From Fibrobacterota bacterium (GTDB taxonomy: Bacteria; Fibrobacterota; Chitinivibrionia; Chitinivibrionales; JANQEN01): 15,753 nt of DNA. Location: the NCBI GenBank assembly GCA_030619215.1, contig JAUXBV010000012.1, positions 1 through 15,753 of the forward strand, read 5' to 3'. The translations under genes and the position numbers were made by a program. The notes beneath the pieces were generated by a model. The model was not told the DNA's origin. It did not search any database and was given only the letters and a program-made list of their open reading frames with translations. Below are positions 14,801 to 15,753 of the stretch, in pieces (position 1 is the first letter of the stretch; each line of letters starts with the position of its first letter).

Positions 14801-15753
14801 ATGGTAGTATTAATTGATATTTTGCATCCGGCACATGTACATTTTTTCAAACATATTATTGACAAACTGGAAGCTGACAGCCATGCGGTCATTGTTACTG
14901 CCCGTCAAAAGGAGATGAGCGCCGAACTGCTGCGTGAATATGCCATTCCACACACAGTGATCAGTCATCAGAAAAACGGAATTGGTTTGATTATTGAAAT
15001 GGTGATACGCACGGTGCGATTAATCACAATTTGTATCAAATATCGACCAAAGTTACTCATGGGTATAATGGGGCCCTCAATTGCTATCGTTGGTTTTATA
15101 ATGAGAATACCCGCATGGGTTTTTTATGACACGGAAAATGCCTGGATAACCAACTGGTTCGCTTACCCTCTTGCACACCGGGTTTATACCCCTGAATGTT
15201 ATCAGGGGAATGTCGGGAAAAATCAGATCCGTTATGCCGGATACCATGAGCTTGCCTATCTGCATCCACAAATCTTTTCACCGGATAGGTCAATTTTAGA
15301 GAAGTATAAGATAGATTCAGCAAAACCATATTCACTCGTCCGGTTTGTCAGTTGGCAGGCAAGTCATGATATTGGTGAAAAAGGAATATCCCTGGATGAT
15401 AAACTGAAACTTATTTCCATTCTTGAAAAATATGGCGAAGTGTATATAACATCAGAATCGCCTTTACCAAGGCTGCTACAATCGAAACATATTCCGGTAA
15501 AAATCACCGAGATTCATCATCTTATTGCTTTTGCGAAACTGGTTGTTGGGGAAAGTGCAACTATGGCTTCGGAAGCTGCGGTACTGGGAGTCCCGGCAAT
15601 TTTTTTATCTGATACACTACGGGGATATACGATTGAAGAGGAAAAAAGATATAATCTGGTATATAATCTTTCTCGTACAGAAATTATAAAAGCATTGAAT
15701 ATTATTGTTGACATATACCAAGATTTACATATTCAGCAGAAATGCCATGAAAA
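14801..15753 (+). CDS. DUF354 family protein, 3'-truncated by the window edge
   Basis: An open frame from ATG 14801 runs without a stop to the right edge, giving 317 full codons. The N-terminus VLIDILHPAHVHFFKHII, followed by HAVIVTARQKEM, matches the DUF354 pattern (ID-x-x-x-x-HVHFFK, then VTAR). FYDTENAWITNWFAYPLA lies near 109-126, and the nucleotide-sugar-binding-like GESATMASEAAVLGVPAIF spans about 250-268. DUF354 proteins have a GT-B-like fold related to UDP-GlcNAc 2-epimerases and occur in surface-polysaccharide loci; their reaction is not established. The expected length is about 340-350, so little is missing. GC is higher than in the AT-rich block to the left (32 of 60 at 14881-14940). 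The ribosome-binding site is weak, so coupling to the preceding GT-C gene is likely. Confidence 0.88.
   Translation, partial: MVVLIDILHPAHVHFFKHIIDKLEADSHAVIVTARQKEMSAELLREYAIPHTVISHQKNGIGLIIEMVIRTVRLITICIKYRPKLLMGIMGPSIAIVGFIMRIPAWVFYDTENAWITNWFAYPLAHRVYTPECYQGNVGKNQIRYAGYHELAYLHPQIFSPDRSILEKYKIDSAKPYSLVRFVSWQASHDIGEKGISLDDKLKLISILEKYGEVYITSESPLPRLLQSKHIPVKITEIHHLIAFAKLVVGESATMASEAAVLGVPAIFLSDTLRGYTIEEEKRYNLVYNLSRTEIIKALNIIVDIYQDLHIQQKCHE

Noticed and set aside
15077..15335. Minus-strand open frames within the right end of the window
   Set aside because: They lie opposite the continuous DUF354 reading frame, which has clear family motifs, and they show no motifs of their own.

Overview
The window reads as a chromosomal segment of a diderm bacterium of moderate to low GC. 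Evidence for an outer membrane is a signal-peptide protein with a predicted beta-barrel (4559-6745) and a heptosyltransferase-type GT9 enzyme (11856-13022). The phylum cannot be fixed from the sequence. The large FecR-plus-barrel protein and the cell-surface glycosyltransferases would suit a Fibrobacterota/FCB-like or similar uncultured lineage, but this is a low-confidence guess. No rRNA, tRNA, CRISPR array, transposase, integrase or phage gene was seen.

Left part (1-4551) is cofactor and housekeeping. nnr (NADHX/NADPHX repair, + strand) is bracketed by a 50-bp inverted repeat, 49/50 identical, each copy itself a hairpin. An MscS-type channel (+) follows and ends 8 bp from the end of coaX (-, type III pantothenate kinase). 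Upstream of coaX on the same strand are nadC (quinolinate phosphoribosyltransferase) and, 7 bp before nadC, the FecR/beta-barrel protein. The likely transcription order is FecR-barrel, nadC, then coaX beyond a large hairpin.

Middle and right part (6849-15753) is a cell-envelope glycan locus in three blocks. Block A (+) holds a polyprenyl-phosphate-type GT2, a 48-codon membrane ORF and a GT-C-like membrane glycosyltransferase, all overlapping. Block B (-, very AT-rich) holds a GT9, a class I methyltransferase and a cobalamin-binding-type radical SAM enzyme, tightly packed. Block C (+) holds a second GT-C-like membrane protein and a DUF354 (GT-B-like) protein that runs off the right edge.

A plausible joint role, by inference, is this: GT2 loads a sugar onto a polyprenyl phosphate, the GT-C proteins transfer lipid-linked sugars on the periplasmic side, and GT9 and DUF354 build the glycan in the cytoplasm. 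The methyltransferase and radical SAM protein would modify a sugar or lipid. Nothing in the window identifies the glycan. The most unusual items are the inverted repeat around nnr, the uncatalogued 48-residue membrane ORF, the FecR-barrel architecture, and the AT-rich opposite-strand block B.
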